Source: Planctomycetota bacterium
Lineage (GTDB): Bacteria; Planctomycetota; UBA11346
Assembly: GCA_013816485.1 (NCBI GenBank)
Contig: JACDEI010000007.1
Location: forward strand, 61,278-125,277
Length of the DNA stretch: 64,000 nt
Reading direction: 5' to 3'
Position numbers and translations under genes: made by a program. Shown here in pieces: positions 25,326-34,524 of the stretch. Each line of letters begins with the position of its first letter. The first letter of the stretch is position 1. The notes under the pieces were generated by a model, which was given only the letters and a program-made list of their open reading frames with translations, did not search any database and had not been told where the DNA came from.

Positions 25326-26652
25326 CTGTTGAATCTAATTTGGCGACACAGTCCAGGTGCCCTGACACTATATCAAACGAGTGAGATGCCACGATTAGCT
25401 GAACATTTGTGTCCTTGGAGAATTCCAGCCACTCATTGGCGATCTTCCTCTGCCACTTTGTATTGAGCGAAATTTCTGGTTCATCTAGAACAAAAATTCG
25501 ACAACGGCCATATGAAAAAAGCAGACTTGTTAAAAGAACGAGAAGCTGCTTTTCCCCCGACGAAAGCTGGCCGGGGGCGAGCTCGTCTCCACAATTATTG
25601 ATAATAACAAATCCCTTGGATAGCTTGTACGAAATCCTTTTATCCCGAAAGTATGCATTGATGGAGTTGATGAACTTCGAAACTTGCTGCATAACCTCTT
25701 CAAGTGCATTTAGCTTAGCTTCTACGGCATCGAGATAGGGCAACAGTGCATTGACCAGATTTGAAATTACCACGTTTACTGGTTTACTTAAGGCCGCCTT
25801 GATCTCTGTGAACTGCAAGCCTGATGCGAGATCATACTTAGCATATTCCTCTTCGCGTGCCTCAATCGATCGGATTTTCTCGAGCATATCAGCAATCGAA
25901 TACTCGGGTCGTTGAGCATTTGGATTTACAAGGTGATTAACTACTTCTCTGTAGATTGCGTTAACACTGAGTTCGCCTCGCATCGAACTTCGATGCGCCT
26001 TCTTCCGGATCTCTTGATTTGCTCTTTCCAGCGCGTCCTTAACCAGCTTACCTCGATCCTCTTTGTCCTTTGCTACGGACATTTTCCTGCCCGAGGTTGG
26101 GTCTACGAAATACCACTCTTGCCCTCCTTGATCTTCTGTCTTTGACAACAAATCACTGGTCAACTCTCTATTATCAGAGAGATAATAAATTGATAACCCG
26201 TGACTATTCAACACTTCCAGGAAATGCTTGTCGTTATTTTTCCCGTTTACGGAACTGAGAGAGCCATCGGTTTCGGTGAGATAATTAAAGGATTCACTTA
26301 TGCCATCCCGTTTTTGAATCGTTAAGGTAAAGTCTCCTCGGAGTGTCTTTCCCGTCTTAATCGCTGAGATCACCATGCCATCATTGAAGATGACTTTAAA
26401 TTCTCGAAATGGCGTCTTGGCTATGTACCCGCGATGGCCTCTTGCTGGAGCGGGCGAAAGTAAATGAAAAACGAGCGACAGTATACTCGTCTTCCCTGAG
26501 CCATTATCTCCATATAAGATAAAAAGCTTCTTACTGTCGAAGGGGTTCTCCGGCTTCAGGTTGTAGTTATACAGGCCAAATAGTTCTCTGACCACGATTT
26601 CCGATATACAGGTTTGGCGGATCGGCTTAATTTCTCGTGTCTCAGAATCCAT
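25315..26652 (-). CDS. ABC/AAA15-type ATPase of an ATPase-TOPRIM defence pair (AriA-like)
   Basis: The 445-residue protein has Walker A GDNGSGKTS (48-56), the ABC signature LSSGEKQLLVLL (363-374), Walker B RIFVLDEPEISLN (385-397) and an H-loop VASHSFDI (His 424), with a coiled middle region (about 200-340). This is the overlapping (OLD/RecF-like) AAA15 class of phage-defence sensors, as in PARIS AriA, Septu PtuA and Gabija GajA. The partner being DUF4435 and not HNH or helicase favours PARIS-like. The start lies 30 bp after the nrdB stop on the same strand, with CAGAGG as ribosome site. Codon use is AT-rich, a sign of transfer. Confidence 0.8.
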   Translation of the reverse strand: MDSETREIKPIRQTCISEIVVRELFGLYNYNLKPENPFDSKKLFILYGDNGSGKTSILSLVFHLLSPAPARGHRGYIAKTPFREFKVIFNDGMVISAIKTGKTLRGDFTLTIQKRDGISESFNYLTETDGSLSSVNGKNNDKHFLEVLNSHGLSIYYLSDNRELTSDLLSKTEDQGGQEWYFVDPTSGRKMSVAKDKEDRGKLVKDALERANQEIRKKAHRSSMRGELSVNAIYREVVNHLVNPNAQRPEYSIADMLEKIRSIEAREEEYAKYDLASGLQFTEIKAALSKPVNVVISNLVNALLPYLDAVEAKLNALEEVMQQVSKFINSINAYFRDKRISYKLSKGFVIINNCGDELAPGQLSSGEKQLLVLLTSLLFSYGRCRIFVLDEPEISLNTKWQRKIANEWLEFSKDTNVQLIVASHSFDIVSGHLDCVAKLDSTDAR

Positions 26653-26682
26653 GTGGGCCTCTGGTTTTTAGACACTTCCCCC

Positions 26683-27966
26683 TCACCACTGCAACGCCCC
26701 ACCCGACTGATACTCCGTCACCCGCGTCTCAAAGAAGTTCTTCTCCTTCTTCAAATCCAGCACCTCCGACATCCACGGAAACGGATTCACCGCCCCAGGC
26801 CACTGCTCAGGAAGTCCGATCTGCTGGCAACGACGGTTCGCGATAAACTGGATGTAATCCTTGAACATGCCGGAATTCAGCCCGAGCACGCCCTTCGGCA
26901 TGGTGTCAACGGCATACCTATACTCCAAATCCACCGCCTGCTTCATCAACTCAATGATCTCGTTCTGGAACGTCTCCGTCCACAGACCCGGGTTCTCCTG
27001 CTTGATGGTGTTGATGACGTCGATGCCGAAGTTCAGGTGCATCGATTCATCGCGCAGGATGTATTGGAACTGCTCGCTGGCGCCGGTCATCATGTTGCGG
27101 CGGCCGAAGCTGAGCATCTGGACGAAGCCGACGTAGAAGAAGATGCCTTCCATCAGCACGTAGAAACCGATGAGGTTGCGCAGCAGGCGCTGATCGGTGG
27201 CGTGCGTTCCGGTCTTGAAATTGGGGTCGCACAGTTCGCGGGTGAACTGCAGTTCGAAGACGGCCTTGTCGTGGACCGCTGGGATTTCGCGGTACATGTT
27301 GAAGATCTCGGTCTCGTCCATGCCCAGCGATTCGATGATGTACTGGTAGGCGTGGGTGTGCAGCGCTTCTTCAAAGGCCTGGCGCAGCAGGTACTGACGG
27401 ACCTCGGGATTGGTCAGGTGGCGATAGACCGCCAGCACCAGGTTGTTGGCCACCAGGCTGTCGGCGGTGGAGAAGAAGCCGAGGTTGCGCTTGATGATGC
27501 GGCGCTCGTCGTCGCTGAGCATGTTGCCTTTCCACGTCGCCACGTCGGCGGCCATGTTGACCTCCTGCGGCATCCAGTGGTTGGCGCAGGCGTCGAGGTA
27601 CTTCTTCCACGCCCACTCGTACTTGAACGGGACGAGCTGATTCAGATCGGCGTGGCAGTTGATGATCTTCTTGTCATCGACGCGGATGCGCGCGGCGCCC
27701 ATGGTAGCGCTGAGCGTTTCGTCGGTCTTCGCGCGGTCGGCAGCGAAGGTGCGGGTGGTCTCGGTCGCCGGGCCTGGGCCGATCATGCGCAACTCCGGCG
27801 CACCGACAGTCGGCGTCGCGGTAGCGGTTCCCGCTTGAGCGCTCTGCGGGATGGCGTTGGCGGTGCCAGAGAACGCCTTGGTCCCCGGCTTCGGCATCAG
27901 CGCGCGAGCGGGAGCCAGAAGGTCGGCGGCAGTGGTTGGTTCGTTTTCGTCCCAGGAGAGCGTCAT
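26683..27966 (-). CDS. nrdB: Ribonucleoside-diphosphate reductase beta subunit, class Ia
   Basis: The 427-residue R2 protein supplies the radical for deoxyribonucleotide synthesis. Di-iron ligands are visible: D169, E200 and H203 ([13 protein letters not shown]), E273 ([11 protein letters not shown]), and E307 with H310 ([10 protein letters not shown]). The radical Tyr is Y207, four residues after the His, so this is not the Phe-containing class Ic. The first 85 residues are an Ala/Thr/Pro-rich extension ahead of the conserved core and may be a flexible linker. It follows nrdA on the same strand with about 190 bp between, which holds a long inverted repeat. Confidence 0.96.
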   Translation of the reverse strand: MTLSWDENEPTTAADLLAPARALMPKPGTKAFSGTANAIPQSAQAGTATATPTVGAPELRMIGPGPATETTRTFAADRAKTDETLSATMGAARIRVDDKKIINCHADLNQLVPFKYEWAWKKYLDACANHWMPQEVNMAADVATWKGNMLSDDERRIIKRNLGFFSTADSLVANNLVLAVYRHLTNPEVRQYLLRQAFEEALHTHAYQYIIESLGMDETEIFNMYREIPAVHDKAVFELQFTRELCDPNFKTGTHATDQRLLRNLIGFYVLMEGIFFYVGFVQMLSFGRRNMMTGASEQFQYILRDESMHLNFGIDVINTIKQENPGLWTETFQNEIIELMKQAVDLEYRYAVDTMPKGVLGLNSGMFKDYIQFIANRRCQQIGLPEQWPGAVNPFPWMSEVLDLKKEKNFFETRVTEYQSGGALQW

Positions 27967-27983
27967 ATCTGATGTCCTTAGCA

Positions 27984-28152
27984 GTCCGATGTCCGATGTC
28001 CGATGTCGAAGACATGGCGATCACAACGTCGACTGGCGGGGGTTTGGGCAGTTAGTAGGAGGAGTGGGTTTCTGTGGCGAAGGGAATCAGTTCCGAAGGT
28101 CCCCTCCGATGCCCATCATCGCTTGCGCGACATCGGACATCGGACATCGGAC
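27984..28152. repeat. Intercistronic inverted repeat between nrdA and nrdB
   Basis: Two 25-base arms (27984-28008 and 28128-28152) are perfect reverse complements built from the heptamer GTCCGAT. They enclose about 120 bp with no gene. In the nrdA-nrdB transcript they would form a long stem that could affect processing or the relative expression of the two subunits. Confidence 0.85.
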
Positions 28153-28160
28153 ATCGGACA

Positions 28161-31001
28161 TTACTGACACGCCTCGCAGGTCGGGTCGCTGCGGTCGCAG
28201 GCTTTGCCCTGCAGCGTTGGGGCCGGGACTTTGGTCACGCCGCTTGATGACACCGCGTTCAGCTGGCCGCTTTTGCCGGTCGATTTCTCGACGTGGGTCG
28301 CGCCCTGGCTGCGCAGGTAGTAGGTGGTCTTGCAGCCGGTCTTCCAGGCCAAGAAGTACATGTCGTGCAATTTCTTGCCCGAGGGTTCCTTCATGAACAG
28401 GTTCAGCGACTGGGCCTGATCGATCCACTTCTGGCGGCGTGAGGCGGCTTCGATCAGCCACTTGGGCTCGATCTCAAACGCGGTGGCGAACAGTGCCTTG
28501 AGGTGGTCGGGCACGCGGGTGATCTTCTGCACCGAGCCATCGTAGTACTTGAGGTCGTCGCACATCTGGCGATCCCACAGGCCGCGTTTCTTGAGCTCGT
28601 CGACCAGGTACATATTCACCACGGTGAAGTCGCCGGACATGTTCGATTTGACGAACAGGTTCTGGTAAACCGGTTCGATGCACTGACTGACGCCGATGAT
28701 GTTGCTGATGGTCGCGGTGGGCGCGATCGCCAGGGTGTTGCTGTTGCGCATGCCGAACTCGGCGATGTGCGCACGCACCGGCTTCCAGTCCATCGTGGCG
28801 GTCTGGTCCTGATTGAGCTGACCGGGTTTGCGGTTGTCGGCCAGGATCTTGATCGAATCGATGGGCAGAATGCCCTTCGACCACAGGCTGCCGGCGTAGC
28901 TGCCGTAGGCGCCACGTTCCTTGGCCAAGCGCGAGCTGGCAAGGATGGCGTAGTAACTGACCGCCTCCATCGATTCGTCGGCGAACTGCACGGCTTCATC
29001 GCTGGCGAAGGCCAGGCCGCGGATGCACAACGCATCGTGGTGGCCCATCACCCCGAGCCCGACCGGACGGTGGCGGAGGTTGCTCTTACGAGCTTCCGGG
29101 CAGGTGTAGAGATTGATTTCGATCACGTTGTCGAGCATGCGCATCGCAACGTTGATGGTCTCTTCCAACTTCTGGTGATCGATTCCGGCTGCGGTGACGT
29201 GGGCGGCAAGATTGACCGAGCCCAGGTTGCAGACCGCGATTTCATCACGGCTGGTGTTGAGCGTGATCTCGGTGCAAAGGTTGCTGCTGTGCACGACGCC
29301 AGCGTGCTGCTGCGGGCTGCGCAGGTTGCAGGGATCCTTGAACGTCACCCACGGGTGGCCGGTTTCGAACAACATGCCGAGCATCTTGCGCCACAGGCTC
29401 AGCGCTTTGACCTTCTTGTGCAGTTTGATCTTGCCCGAGGCGACGCCGGCTTCGGCCGCTTCGTAGGCTGTGCGGAACTCGTTGCCAAACTTGTCGTGCA
29501 GATCAGGCGCATCGTTCGGGCTGAACAGCGTCCATTCGGCATCGGCCTCGACGCGTTCCATGAACAAGTCAGGAATCCAGTTGGCGGTGTTCATGTCGTG
29601 CGTGCGCCGACGGTCGTCACCGGTGTTCTTGCGCAGGTCGAGGAACTCTTCGATGTCGAGGTGCCAGGTTTCGAGGTACGCGCAGATGGCGCCCTTGCGC
29701 TTGCCGCCCTGATTGACCGCGACGGCGACGTCGTTGGCCACCTTCATGAAGGGGATGACGCCCTGCGATTTGCCGTTGGTGCCCTTGATGTGGGCGCCGA
29801 GCGCGCGCACCGGGGTCCAGTCGTTGCCCAGGCCGCCAGAGAACTTCGACAGCAGCGCGTCGTCGCGCAGAGCTTTGAAGATGTCGCCCAGGTCGTCCTG
29901 GATGGTCGAGAGGAAACACGACGACAACTGTGGATTGGTGCAGCCGCTGTTGAACAGCGTCGGCGTCGAAGAAACAAAGCGCAGGGTCGAGAGCTGCTCA
30001 TAGAAGCTGATGGCGACGGCTTCGCGATCGGTCTCGCGCACCGCCAAGCCCATCGCGACGCGCATCCAGAACGCCTGCGGCAGTTCGATGCGACGGCCGC
30101 TGATGTGCAGGAAGTAACGGTCGGCGAGGATCTGCAGGCCGAGGAATTCAAACTGGTTGTCGCGGTCGAGCTGACAGGCCTTGGCCACGCGTGCGAGATC
30201 GTAGTTGCCAAGCTCGCGGTCGAGCAGGCCGGCTTCGATGCCGCGCTGGATGTAGGCCTTGAAGTAGTCTTCCCAGCCTTCGGCGAGTTCGGCCTGGGTG
30301 GTCGGACGGCCAAGGGCCTGTTCACGCACGGTGTCGAGCAGCAGGCGCGCGGCGACGAAGGTGTAGTTGGGCTCTTCTTCGATGCGCATGCGCGAGGCCA
30401 TGACCGGCGCTAGCAGCAGTTCGGCGTAGGGCACGCCGTCGAAGAGGCTGGCGAGGATGTCCTTTTCCAGGAATTCGGCGCTGACGTTGGCGAGGCCGAC
30501 GCAGGCTTCGCCGAGCACGCGGCGCAGACGATCGATGTCGAGCGGGCGCTTGGCACCATCGGGCCAGGTGACGGCGATCGCCGGCACTTCGACCGGGGCT
30601 TTTTTGGCGACGGTCTGGGTCGAACGCGCTTGACGACGTGATTCGCGGTAGAGCACGAAACGGCGGGCGGCTTCATGCTGGCTGGCGCGCATCAGCGCGA
30701 GCTCGGCCTGATCCTGGATTTCTTCGACATCGAAGGCGCCGCCTTCGGGACGACGGGCGGTGAGCTGCTCACAGATTTGGCGCGCGAGGATCGCGGTCAG
30801 ATCGCGGCTGCGCGCGGTCAGGACCTCGCCGCCTTCGGCAGCGAGCAGGGCCTTGGCCACCGCGCGACCGATACGCTCCGGATTGAAAGGTCGTAGATCG
30901 CCATCACGGCTGCGCACGCGGTGGTGAGCAAACAGCGCCGGGTCGAGATCGGACAGGGGCTGTTGGGTGGCGGGGGCAGCGGCGGTCTGGGCGGCGGTCA
31001 T
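28161..31001 (-). CDS. nrdA: Ribonucleoside-diphosphate reductase alpha subunit
   Basis: The 946-residue R1 protein reduces ribonucleotides with NrdB. It has an N-terminal ATP-cone (about 30-110, RSRDGDLRPFNPERIGRAV) and a second cone-like stretch (about 145-220), consistent with dATP/ATP regulation. The catalytic core has SSCFLST, NLCTEITLN, the GLGNDWTPVRALGAHIKGTNG substrate loop and PTATISNIIG. The C-terminus ends DPTCEACQ, whose CxxC re-reduces the active site. It is longer than E. coli NrdA because of the extra cone and linkers. A leader with a stem-loop lies upstream. Confidence 0.96.
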   Translation of the reverse strand: MTAAQTAAAPATQQPLSDLDPALFAHHRVRSRDGDLRPFNPERIGRAVAKALLAAEGGEVLTARSRDLTAILARQICEQLTARRPEGGAFDVEEIQDQAELALMRASQHEAARRFVLYRESRRQARSTQTVAKKAPVEVPAIAVTWPDGAKRPLDIDRLRRVLGEACVGLANVSAEFLEKDILASLFDGVPYAELLLAPVMASRMRIEEEPNYTFVAARLLLDTVREQALGRPTTQAELAEGWEDYFKAYIQRGIEAGLLDRELGNYDLARVAKACQLDRDNQFEFLGLQILADRYFLHISGRRIELPQAFWMRVAMGLAVRETDREAVAISFYEQLSTLRFVSSTPTLFNSGCTNPQLSSCFLSTIQDDLGDIFKALRDDALLSKFSGGLGNDWTPVRALGAHIKGTNGKSQGVIPFMKVANDVAVAVNQGGKRKGAICAYLETWHLDIEEFLDLRKNTGDDRRRTHDMNTANWIPDLFMERVEADAEWTLFSPNDAPDLHDKFGNEFRTAYEAAEAGVASGKIKLHKKVKALSLWRKMLGMLFETGHPWVTFKDPCNLRSPQQHAGVVHSSNLCTEITLNTSRDEIAVCNLGSVNLAAHVTAAGIDHQKLEETINVAMRMLDNVIEINLYTCPEARKSNLRHRPVGLGVMGHHDALCIRGLAFASDEAVQFADESMEAVSYYAILASSRLAKERGAYGSYAGSLWSKGILPIDSIKILADNRKPGQLNQDQTATMDWKPVRAHIAEFGMRNSNTLAIAPTATISNIIGVSQCIEPVYQNLFVKSNMSGDFTVVNMYLVDELKKRGLWDRQMCDDLKYYDGSVQKITRVPDHLKALFATAFEIEPKWLIEAASRRQKWIDQAQSLNLFMKEPSGKKLHDMYFLAWKTGCKTTYYLRSQGATHVEKSTGKSGQLNAVSSSGVTKVPAPTLQGKACDRSDPTCEACQ

Positions 31002-31116
31002 GGCGGGCGGTTCCGAGAACGGACGGGTAGGTTGGAGAGCGTTAACTAAGGAGGGCGGCGGTAGCGCTGGTTAGCAGAGGGTGCGTAGAGGCGGTCGCAG
31101 CGGGGTGAGGCTTATA

Positions 31117-31155
31117 CCAGCGGTGGTGTCTCCTCAAGAGGCAACCACTGCTGAT
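31117..31155 (-). promoter_or_regulatory. Stem-loop in the nrdA leader
   Basis: On the minus strand CAGCAGTGGT and ACCACCGCTG form an imperfect stem, with an inner CTC/GAG, about 120 bases upstream of the nrdA ATG. No U-tract follows, so it is not a simple terminator. It may be an operator or leader structure controlling nrdAB. I could not find clear NrdR boxes. Confidence 0.35.
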
Positions 31156-31449
31156 AGGTACGTCACTTCGACTGAAGCTATGCATCCTTTTGACAACCAG
31201 GGGCGCAGGCACGGGGACTTATACAAGCGTTAGTGGAGTCTCAATACAAAACCCCCGCCTATTGGGCTCGTAGGTGCCCCGAGCCAATCACACAAGTCGT
31301 GAATGGGTTCTTCACCGGATTCACAAGACGGCGGGGGATTGACGGGCGGATTCGCGTGGGTGGATCGCGGGAAATGTCGAAAAGTCGCAGCGTCAGCGTG
31401 GTGGAAAACCGACTGAGACGCTGTCGAAAAGTTAAGAAGGGGTGAAGGA

Positions 31450-31740
31450 CGGAATACGGGGGGCGAGCGGCGAGCGGCGAGCGGCATGTGCTGTCGGTTG
31501 TCAGCCCCTGGGACCGCGGGCCACTGGCCCGCATGCCTTTTTGCTTCTTTTATTTTTCGAACCGGACGCGTGGATCCGCGATCCACGCGATCATCAGCAA
31601 AAAACTGCGGGCCAGTGGCCCGCGGTCCCAGGGGCGAAAGGCACCTACAGATGATTGCCACTCGCCACTCGCCACTCGCCACTCGCCGCTCGCCGATTGC
31701 CGCTCGCCGATTGCCACGGCCACTCGCCATTCGCCGCACC
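31450..31740. repeat. Inverted REP pair and heptamer arrays upstream of the molybdopterin oxidoreductase
   Basis: A GGGCGAGC/GGCGAGC array (31459-31483) is followed by an inverted pair of the REP family also found near 20270. The left copy (about 31498-31535) reads CAGCCCCTGGGACCGCGGGCC and the right copy (about 31600-31640) is its reverse complement. Then comes an array of CGCCACT/CGCCGCT/GCCGATT units (about 31658-31735). Upstream, 31002-31449 shows no gene apart from the nrdA leader. Confidence 0.8.
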
Positions 31741-31778
31741 GCATTGCGTTGTGGGGGTGATAGCGTGACCATCCGCCC

Positions 31779-33947
31779 ATGACCTCAGCCGGCGGTGGTT
31801 GGCATGCGATCGGGTACACGCTGGCGAAAGCGCGGGAATCCGGCGGATTTTTGCGCATGTACTCCGCCATGCGCGCCAAGGTCGCGTGCAAGACCTGTGC
31901 ACTCGGCATGGGCGGCCAGCGCGGTGGCATGGTCAATGAACTCGGACACTTCCCGGAGTTCTGCAAGAAATCGATCCAGGCGATGGCGTCGGATCTGCAG
32001 CCGGCGATTCCACTGGAGCGTTTCACCGGCGTCAGCTTCGAGCACCTGGAAGGGCTCAGCCCGCGGCAGCTTGAAACCATGGGCAGGCTGACCGCGCCGC
32101 TGGTCGCTGAGCCCGGAGCTGACCGTTACCGCGTCGCGACCTGGGACGAGGCGACCGAACGTTTGGGCGCGACACTCCAAGCGACGGTTCCGGACCAGTC
32201 GTTCTTCTACTTCAGCGGCCGCAGCTCGAACGAAGCCGGCTTCCTGCTGCAATTGTTCGCGCGCATCTATGGCACCAACCACGTCAACAACTGCTCGTTC
32301 TACTGCCATCAGGCCTCGGGTGTCGGACTGACCAGCGTGTTCGGCAGCAGCACCGGTTCGGTGACGCTCGATGATCTGGAGCGCAGCGATCTGGTGATCC
32401 TGATCGGCGGTAATCCGTCGTCGAATCATCCACGTTTCCTGCGCACCTTGATGGCGCTCAAACGCCGCGGTGGACGCGTGGTGGTGATCAACCCCCTGCG
32501 CGAACCTGGGCTGGTGCGCTTCAAGGTGCCGTCGGATCCGCGCAGCCTGGTGTTCGGCACGGCGATCGCCGATCTGTACGTTCAGCCGCACCTGGGTGGC
32601 GACATCGCGTTGCTGAGTGCGGTGGCGAAACGGTTGATCGCGCGTGGTGCGATCGATCGCGCGTATCTGACGAAGAACGTCGTCGGTTGGGATGCGGTCG
32701 AAGCACAGCTGGCCAGCTTGGATGAAGCCGCGCTCAGCACGGCCTGCGGCGTCGATGCGGCGACCATCGAAGCGATCGTCGATGCCTATGCCGCAGCGAA
32801 AGCCGCAGTGTTCTGTTGGGCGATGGGCGTGACCCATCACCTTCATGGCACCGACACCGTGCGCCTGATCGCCACGTTGGCGCTGATGCGCGGCATGGTC
32901 GGACGCGACGGCGCGGGGCTGTTGCCGCTACGTGGACACAGCAACATCCAAGGTCTAGGCACCGTCGGCGTGACGCCGCAGCTCAAGGCCGCGGTGTTCG
33001 CCAATCTGGAAAAACGCTTCGGCGTGCGTCTGCCGACCACGGCGGGCATGGACACCATGGCGTGTATGGAACGTGCCACTGCGGGTGGCGTGCGGGTGGC
33101 GTGGTGCCTGGGCGGCAATCTTTACGGCTCGAATCCGGATGCGGCGTATGCGAAACGCTCGCTGAGCGCGATCGATCAGGTGGTTTATCTCAATACCACG
33201 CTCAACACCGGCCACGTCCACGGACGCGGCAAGGAAACCTGGATCCTGCCGGTGCTGCCGCGCGACGAGGAACCCGAGCCGACGACGCAGGAATCGATGT
33301 TCAGTTACATCCGCTTGTCGGATGCCGGCACGCCACGGCATGTTGGACCACGCAGCGAGGTACGCGTCATCGCTGCGCTCGCACAGCGGGTGTTGGGTGA
33401 GGGTGGCCCAGTCGATTGGCGCGCACTCGAACACCACGCTGACATCCGCGCGGCGATCGCGGCGGTGATTCCTGGGCTGGAGCAGTTGGCGGAGATCGAT
33501 CGCACGAAGAAGGAATTCCACATCCCCGGTCGCGCCCACCACGATCCTGAATTTTCAACCGGTGACCACCACGCGCACATCGGCCCGATCACGGTGCCGG
33601 ATCACGGCGTGCTCGGCGAACGCCAGCTACGCTTGATGACCATCCGCAGCGAAGGCCAGTTCAACACCGTGGTGTATGAAGAGCACGATCGCTACCGCGA
33701 TCAGGAACGTCGTGACGTGATCCTGCTGAACCGGGCCGATCGCGAACGCTTGGGCATGGCGCTCAACCAACGCGTGACCATCCGCAGCAGCGTCGGAGAA
33801 ATGGCGAACATCCTGGTGCGCGAGGCAGATATCCGCCAAGGCAATGCGGCGATGTACTACCCAGAAGCAAACGTCCTGGTGCCGCGCGAGGTCGATCCGG
33901 AATCACGCACGCCAGCATTCAAGCATGTGGTGGTGACGATCGGGTGA
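31779..33947 (+). CDS. YdeP/FdhF-like molybdopterin oxidoreductase alpha subunit
   Basis: The 722-residue protein belongs to the TIGR01701-like (YdeP) branch of the DMSO-reductase superfamily. The N-terminus holds CKTCALGMGGQRGGMVNE, which replaces the four-Cys cluster motif of true formate dehydrogenases. The Moco-binding body has NNCSFYCHQASGVGL, ILIGGNPSSNHPR, CWAMGVTHHLHGTD, LLPLRGHSNIQG and a terminal molydop-binding domain (EGQFNTVVYEEHDRYRDQ). No signal peptide is seen, so it is cytoplasmic. No FdhD, electron-transfer subunit or accessory gene is adjacent. In E. coli, YdeP is linked to acid resistance; its substrate is unknown. Confidence 0.9.
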   Translation: MTSAGGGWHAIGYTLAKARESGGFLRMYSAMRAKVACKTCALGMGGQRGGMVNELGHFPEFCKKSIQAMASDLQPAIPLERFTGVSFEHLEGLSPRQLETMGRLTAPLVAEPGADRYRVATWDEATERLGATLQATVPDQSFFYFSGRSSNEAGFLLQLFARIYGTNHVNNCSFYCHQASGVGLTSVFGSSTGSVTLDDLERSDLVILIGGNPSSNHPRFLRTLMALKRRGGRVVVINPLREPGLVRFKVPSDPRSLVFGTAIADLYVQPHLGGDIALLSAVAKRLIARGAIDRAYLTKNVVGWDAVEAQLASLDEAALSTACGVDAATIEAIVDAYAAAKAAVFCWAMGVTHHLHGTDTVRLIATLALMRGMVGRDGAGLLPLRGHSNIQGLGTVGVTPQLKAAVFANLEKRFGVRLPTTAGMDTMACMERATAGGVRVAWCLGGNLYGSNPDAAYAKRSLSAIDQVVYLNTTLNTGHVHGRGKETWILPVLPRDEEPEPTTQESMFSYIRLSDAGTPRHVGPRSEVRVIAALAQRVLGEGGPVDWRALEHHADIRAAIAAVIPGLEQLAEIDRTKKEFHIPGRAHHDPEFSTGDHHAHIGPITVPDHGVLGERQLRLMTIRSEGQFNTVVYEEHDRYRDQERRDVILLNRADRERLGMALNQRVTIRSSVGEMANILVREADIRQGNAAMYYPEANVLVPREVDPESRTPAFKHVVVTIG

Positions 33948-34049
33948 GGCGAGTGGCGACAGGCGAACTACTCCATTGCTGGAATTTCCGCCTGACCTGC
34001 TGGTTCCGACTTTCTTTCGCGAACACGCAGAGGCAGCCTTGCGCACATC

Positions 34050-34352
34050 ATGAAGGCACCATTCCGGCTGATAGTGATATTGAGTTGCGCCGCATTCGCC
34101 TATGGCGCGCCCCTCTGGAAAATCACCCATGATGGCCGCAGTGATTTGCTGACCCTGGCGCACATCTTAGCGCTCGGGTTCGGATTCATTTTGGGCTGGA
34201 CCGCGCTCATCGACAAGCACCCTGATACGAAGGCCTATCCGAAATCATTCTGGATCGCAGTCCTTTTACTGTCACTTCAGGTAGCCGCAATTTTACTGAT
34301 CATCGTCTTGGTGGTCGTCAAAGGCTTTGGTGAGATGGGGTCATTTCCCTGA
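34050..34352 (+). CDS. Predicted small membrane protein
   Basis: The 100-residue protein starts MKAPFRLIVILSCAAFAYG, which may be a signal peptide or first membrane segment. Two further hydrophobic helices (LTLAHILALGFGFILGWTALI and FWIAVLLLSLQVAAILLIIVLVVV) are separated by DKHPDTKAYPKS. No family is recognised. It lies between the oxidoreductase gene and the TetR cluster and is followed by a strong hairpin. Confidence 0.68.
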   Translation: MKAPFRLIVILSCAAFAYGAPLWKITHDGRSDLLTLAHILALGFGFILGWTALIDKHPDTKAYPKSFWIAVLLLSLQVAAILLIIVLVVVKGFGEMGSFP

Positions 34353-34383
34353 CGGCGGTGGCAGATCGCCGGTGAACGGAATC

Positions 34384-34419
34384 ATTCGCTCGCCGTCGCC
34401 CGGGGGACGGCGAGCGAAT
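34384..34419. other. Perfect 14-bp hairpin
   Basis: Arms ATTCGCTCGCCGTC and GACGGCGAGCGAAT pair perfectly around an eight-base GC-rich loop. No T-run follows on either strand, so a classical terminator is not supported, but it may end or stabilise the small membrane-protein transcript. Confidence 0.6.
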
Positions 34420-34502
34420 GGTCTATGGCCGGATGACGTGGAATACCGCCACTCACCCTGCCGCCTGCTGTGGGAATCGGCACTTGACCCATCCAGTCAT
34501 TT

Positions 34503-34524
34503 ACATACCAACCGGTACGTATGT
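34503..34524. promoter_or_regulatory. Probable TetR-type operator overlapping the regulator start codon
   Basis: ACATACCAACCGGTACGTATGT is an imperfect palindrome (ACATAC...GTATGT around CCGG) ending on the start codon of the TetR gene. Palindromes of this kind (ATACCnnCCGGTAT) are typical TetR/AcrR operators, so the regulator probably represses its own operon. Confidence 0.65.

Noticed and set aside
26614..27972. 452-codon plus-strand frame across nrdB
   Set aside because: It is antisense to a gene with all metal ligands intact; its repetitive His/Val/Arg-rich peptide is a codon-complement artefact.
28503..30413. 636-codon open frame on the plus strand inside nrdA
   Set aside because: It is antisense to a strongly conserved nrdA, has no ribosome site and its peptide is Val/Ala/Arg-rich and unlike any family. 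It is a by-product of high GC content.
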